DNA from: Chionoecetes opilio
Lineage: Eukaryota; Arthropoda; Malacostraca; Decapoda; Majidae
Reading direction: 5' to 3'
Length of the DNA: 64,000 nt
Assembly: GCA_016584305.1 (NCBI GenBank)
Contig: JACEEZ010011076.1
Span: 500,001 to 564,000 of the forward strand
Shown: in pieces, positions 49,034-64,000 of the stretch
How the letters are laid out: each line of letters starts with the position of its first letter
How positions within the stretch are numbered: position 1 is the first letter of the stretch
Position numbers and translations under genes: made by a program
Notes under the pieces: generated by a model
The model's input: only the letters and a program-made list of their open reading frames with translations
Database searches by the model: none
What the model was told of the DNA's origin: nothing

Positions 49034-49454
49034 GCTTGTAGTATTTTTTTCCATTTGTTATCATGCGTGCTTCACAGTCCACAGTTTGGGTTTGGGTTAC
49101 GTTAGCCAGCCAACCTTGTTGGAAGGCCTTATTTCTTCCCTTTCTGCTTTACATCACGGTAACCATCGATATTAGGTGGCCAGCAAGAGTAAGTACGTGT
49201 GTATCATTGTCTATGCAAGCCACAGTAGGTCTGTAGAGTCAGGGGATAAAGAGTGAAATAAGGGTTGTTTACATCGGGCACCCAGACATTCCCACAGCCA
49301 GGCATTAGCCAAGCGTTATCGCCAATCTGACATTATATTGGCTTTCATATTTAATTCCTCGGTCTTGATAAGGGCGAGTCTACTCTATAACATTTCCTTA
49401 ATAAATGGATAATTAGTGAGAAAGCAGTGGTTTGTGGGACCGTATTAACGGGAC

Positions 49455-49509
49455 CAGTGGCGTACCCAGAAAATTGAAAAGGGTTGGGGGGCAATATATA
49501 TATATATAT

Positions 49510-49589
<80 letters not shown>

Positions 49590-49616
49590 TATATTATATA
49601 TACATATATATTATAT

Positions 49617-49647
<31 letters not shown>

Positions 49648-49741
49648 TCTATATAATAAATATATATTTCTAATTATTTATTCCTTGGAAAAGGGGGGGG
49701 GGGCATTGCTGCATGCCCCCCCCACCCTCGGTACGCCACTG
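49455..49741 (+). mobile_element. hAT-type MITE E2
   Basis: Same element and orientation as E1, with a longer (TA)n interior. The left flank is AACGGGAC (49447-49454) and the right flank is TTTGCTTC (49742-49749), the reverse arrangement of E1. Confidence 0.92.
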
Positions 49742-49749
49742 TTTGCTTC

Positions 49750-51160
49750 CCTTATGATTTCCTGTGTCTGTTACTACTGTTATTCATACAAATGTTACTA
49801 TTTTCTTTCTCGACCCTGACTTTCCTTCTTTTCTTATCTACGTTTTTTTTTTTTCTTTTTTCGTCAGCCATCTTCTTTCTGCCCGGCATGTGTGAGAGGA
49901 AATAGTTAATTCGGACACACATGCAGGTTACTAAGGATAATAAAAAAGAAACAGAATTGGCAATAAATATATAACTTATCATGACACTGATTCCAGGACA
50001 ACACAGACGCGCATCAATATACACTTATATAGTTATTTCCATATTCTCACGCAGTAATTTTGGCTGCTCGTCTAACTAATCAACAAATACTATATTATAC
50101 TTAGTAGGTACTTATTGTGATCATATTATGGTACTCACGTGACCAGCTACAGTAACTACTATTTGTTTACCTAGTCTCCAGATCAACAGCTGCTCTAAGT
50201 AATAAGTATAAAAGAAAATAATCTCCATGTGGACAGCTGATATGGGAAATAAGGATAGTAGAATATAATGAGTCTGCATAAAGCCTACAGTCGGCCTATA
50301 CATTGCAGCCTCTATTCATGTATAATATCATCTCTCACAATCATTCATAAACCTACCTAACTTTCTTCTTTTAGCCTTAAATGTAGTATATCGTTATCAC
50401 GTTAACTGACTAGCTGCTAAGTCAGTTCCATTCATTCACTATCCTACTGTAGACATTCCTTTCTGCCTATCACTTACTTACACTTATATATAAATTCACT
50501 CATATGGTAATAAATCCTAAATCGCTCATTTATTATGATACTCTTGATTACTTGTATCTATTTTGCTCTAGATAAGGTTCTTACAATAGTTAATAAATAA
50601 TCTCCGGGTCAGCAACTTCTAAGACCAATTCTATAATCAATAAGTCGGTTGGTGCAGGACAGCTTCACACTCAGGACATCTCAACCCGCATCTTCCAAAA
50701 GCAACAGCTCTTTCAAATTCTCGCACTTGAGCAACACTTGAGGGAAGGCCCCCACTATGGACATTTTCCATTATACTACTGAGCAGAGAATTTTTCGCCT
50801 AGAAAATTAACAGAATTTCCAGAGTGGCCGCGCTATGCTGTGATGCCTATGAATAACATAACATTTATACCTGATAAATGACAATCCGTCTATAGAAAAA
50901 AAGGAAAAAAAGCGTGTTTGCTGAGTGATGTCTTACTTAACATGATCACAAGCCCACTCTGGGGCACCACACAGGGGTCGCGACCACCTGGCTCACCAGC
51001 GGGACTCCAAAATCATGCCCAGCAAGATGTGTCCATTACAGTCTGTATGAATATCCTTCACCATTGTACTTCGGTGTAGTGGCAGCCCAGTCACCCTGGT
51101 ACTCCACCACTATGTACGGCAGCTTTATCATGTTGGTGACAAAGCATACCGACACCCCTA
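49750..51160. other. Intergenic sequence downstream of SARDH
   Basis: AT-rich, with no recognised gene. The SARDH 3' UTR must begin at 51163 and run leftward, but I could not fix a clear AATAAA. Confidence 0.4.
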
Positions 51161-51163
51161 GCC

Positions 51164-61940
<10,777 letters not shown>

Positions 61941-62061
61941 CTGCCGCAAGGAAGGATGAGGATTCTTTAGCGTTTTGGTCTTCTTCGTAAAGATTTTTAT
62001 ATTTTTTTCGTATTCGTTTTCTTCCTCCTCCTCCTTCTCCTTATGTATTTGCATCTTTTTG

Positions 62062-62305
<244 letters not shown>

Positions 62306-62334
62306 CTTTTCACTCAGCTCCCTCTCTCTCTAAC

Positions 62335-62447
62335 CTTATGTTTTCTGTAGCGCCCTCTGACGTTTCTGCAAGGCCCTGCACCGCGCCCATCCGAAGACTG
62401 GTCACGGGTGCCAGTGCACGCCCGTATCGTCCCAAGGGTGCCGCCAT
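62335..62447 (-). CDS. SARDH: Tentative first coding exon of SARDH (mitochondrial leader)
   Basis: An ATG at 62447-62445 sits in the strong context CAAGATGGCGGCA. It is followed by a basic, acid-free start (MAAPLGRYGRALAPVTSLRM) fitting a mitochondrial targeting peptide. A donor (AAG, then GTTAGAG) follows at 62334-62333. The phase is the problem: this exon ends in phase 2, while the exon at 61940 is read from phase 0. An alternative acceptor inside that exon (at the AG before GCGTGCCGGAG), a different donor, or a missed microexon is needed. The AAGATGGCGGC motif is also a YY1-type promoter element. Confidence 0.45.
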
Positions 62448-63150
62448 CTTGCACGAGATTTACTCTAAAGGAAAAAGTGTAATTTAGTATATTATTTATT
62501 ATGTGCTTGAAGTATCAATTATTAGAAATATCATTAAAGTACCTAGTAACAGTGGATTGGACTTGAATAGATAGTTTTTGATTTATTCATCTATTTATGA
62601 AGTTTTATATACATGTCATTTATGGAATTGGAGATATAAATGTATGATACAATACAATACAGGAAATGTATGATACAATCGATAGAAAGGCAATCATGCC
62701 TTTCATGCCCATGACAGGCATGGTATTTCAGATGTATGGTCACAGTATGGAGTATACGAGTCTATAAAAAATTATTATGAAATTATCTAGGCTTATAAAC
62801 TATTAATTGTTTGTGGAGCTGGTACTTTGTTACATTATGTGCCGGCCCACTTGATCGGGAGAAAGTCAATTGTATGAAGGAAAACAACTATGATTTATCT
62901 TATACGTATGTTTGGTTGTGAAGGTCTACTTAATTTCGCACGCAATGGTAGAGAAAGTGGCGGTTGATGAGCTCCTTAGAGACAGTATAAAGCTACCCAC
63001 ACACGATCAATAATATTGACATCAATAACTGTAAAAAAAAAAAAAAAAAAAAAAAAAAACCGGCGGTCACAAATGGTTCAATAATATTGATCAATTGTAT
63101 GATGTATTGGACTACAATTGTGGAGCTGACGTCAAGTAGAGTACCCTGCC
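62448..63150. other. Intergenic region upstream of SARDH
   Basis: Would contain the SARDH promoter. There is no TATA box at a convincing position. A poly(A) run lies at 63034-63059, followed by the start of the Harbinger remnant. Confidence 0.4.
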
Positions 63151-63600
63151 GACATCAGACCATGGAGCGGATTGTGATGGCGTTATTGTGCTTGCGCTAG
63201 CATTGGCAGTAGAAAGGAAAAAAAACAAAAAACGCCGAAGGAGATGTTGGACAAAGAGATGGTTGTTGAACCGAAAAGAATATGTGAGAAACTCCTGCAG
63301 GAACTGCGAGCAAACGTGCCCCAGGACTACAAAAAATACCTAAGAATGGATGAAAGATGCTTCGATGTCTTGCTCAGTATGGTAGAGGCACATAAAGAAA
63401 AGCAGAGTACCGTAATGCGAGACGCAATTCCAGCAAACCAACGACTGTCCACACCCTTACGGTACCTGCATAGCGACTGAAACACATTTGAGGACCTTAA
63501 ATTTGGTAGTGCTATATCACCCCAATCGATTGGCCAAATCGCAATGGAAATCTGTTAATCCACATGAAATGTGTCAGCAAATACATAAAGGTAAGAATAA
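63150..63600 (+). pseudogene. PIF/Harbinger (HARBI1-like) transposase pseudogene
   Basis: One frame gives CWTKRWLLNRKEY. After a frameshift near 63285 another gives LLQELRANVPQDYKKYLRMD, CFDVLLSMVEAHKEKQ and MRDAIPANQRLSTPLRYL, the N-terminal signature of Harbinger transposases. A TGA at 63478-63480 interrupts the frame before NTFEDLKFGSAISPQSIG. The catalytic DDE part was not found in the remaining sequence. Confidence 0.85.
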
Positions 63601-64000
63601 TATTCAATCCTCAGAATGTAGTTTTAATGTTTGAACATTTGCAATAGAAACTTAAATATAACAAATGTTATGCCATTATTAATGAGTAGTGCCCACAAAA
63701 ATGTAACTAAAAAACAATTCCAGTATTCGTAAATAATACATAGACCTTCCACTGCTATATAATTGTTATGTGACATGTTATCACTACTGGTAGGTAATTT
63801 GTAAAGCTGTGTACAGATTATCCGCATTGCAATATCAACCTCGTCTACATTTGGCTAAACATTCAGAAACTACGTATATGGAATGTATCACTATTGTTAT
63901 TATGTAGAGTAACAAACTGTAGTCAACATTTCCGTGGATTACACACTTAGCGTTTTACTCCATAGTCTGCTATCAATTAGCAACTTTAAAAAATCATTAT
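63601..64000. other. Unassigned AT-rich end of the window
   Basis: No recognisable continuation of the transposase and no other gene seen. Confidence 0.4.

Overview
This is eukaryotic nuclear DNA, most likely from an arthropod and probably a decapod crustacean. The evidence is spliced genes with canonical GT-AG introns, an interstitial array of the arthropod telomere repeat TTAGG (26226-26408), very abundant (CT)n and (CA)n microsatellites, and degenerate non-LTR retrotransposons, hAT, pogo, piggyBac-like and Harbinger elements. The species assignment is inference.

Four protein-coding genes can be assembled exon by exon, all on the minus strand. SCCPDH (saccharopine dehydrogenase-like oxidoreductase) has 10 coding exons between 14839 and 24653 and encodes about 432 aa. 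CGRRF1 (a membrane-anchored RING-finger E3 ligase) has 7 coding exons between 32137 and 40175 and encodes 346 aa. A 13-finger C2H2 zinc-finger gene lies at 41691-42971. SARDH (mitochondrial sarcosine dehydrogenase) has 11 firm coding exons between 51164 and 61940, plus a likely first exon at 62335-62447. In the three multi-exon genes the exon phases join without conflict, except at SARDH exon 1 to exon 2. The genes do not form a pathway; SARDH belongs to mitochondrial one-carbon metabolism.

The rest is mostly repeats. 0-13.6 kb: RNase H and reverse transcriptase remnants, several microsatellites and minisatellites, a MITE expanded by an internal minisatellite, a nested transposon stack (8090-9739) and a hAT transposase remnant. 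13.6-24.7 kb: SCCPDH with TTAA-flanked MITEs (family A) in its introns. 24.7-32 kb: TTAGG array and two pogo-like elements with TA duplications. 32-40 kb: CGRRF1, whose introns carry a hAT MITE with an exact 8-bp duplication, an RTE-like reverse transcriptase pseudogene and a 568-bp palindrome. 43-51 kb: tRNA-derived SINEs, (TA)n tracts, a 984-bp foldback transposon and a pair of hAT MITEs with swapped target duplications. 51-62.5 kb: SARDH. 62.5-64 kb: a Harbinger transposase pseudogene.

The strongest unusual observations are: (1) two hAT MITEs whose 8-bp flanks are arranged a-E-b...b-E-a, the footprint expected if a DNA circle integrated by recombination; (2) five SARDH 5' splice sites abutting or lying close to long GT or GA dinucleotide tracts; (3) inverted repeats flanking internal exons of SCCPDH and SARDH, which could favour circular RNAs; (4) dated nesting of transposons inside one another.
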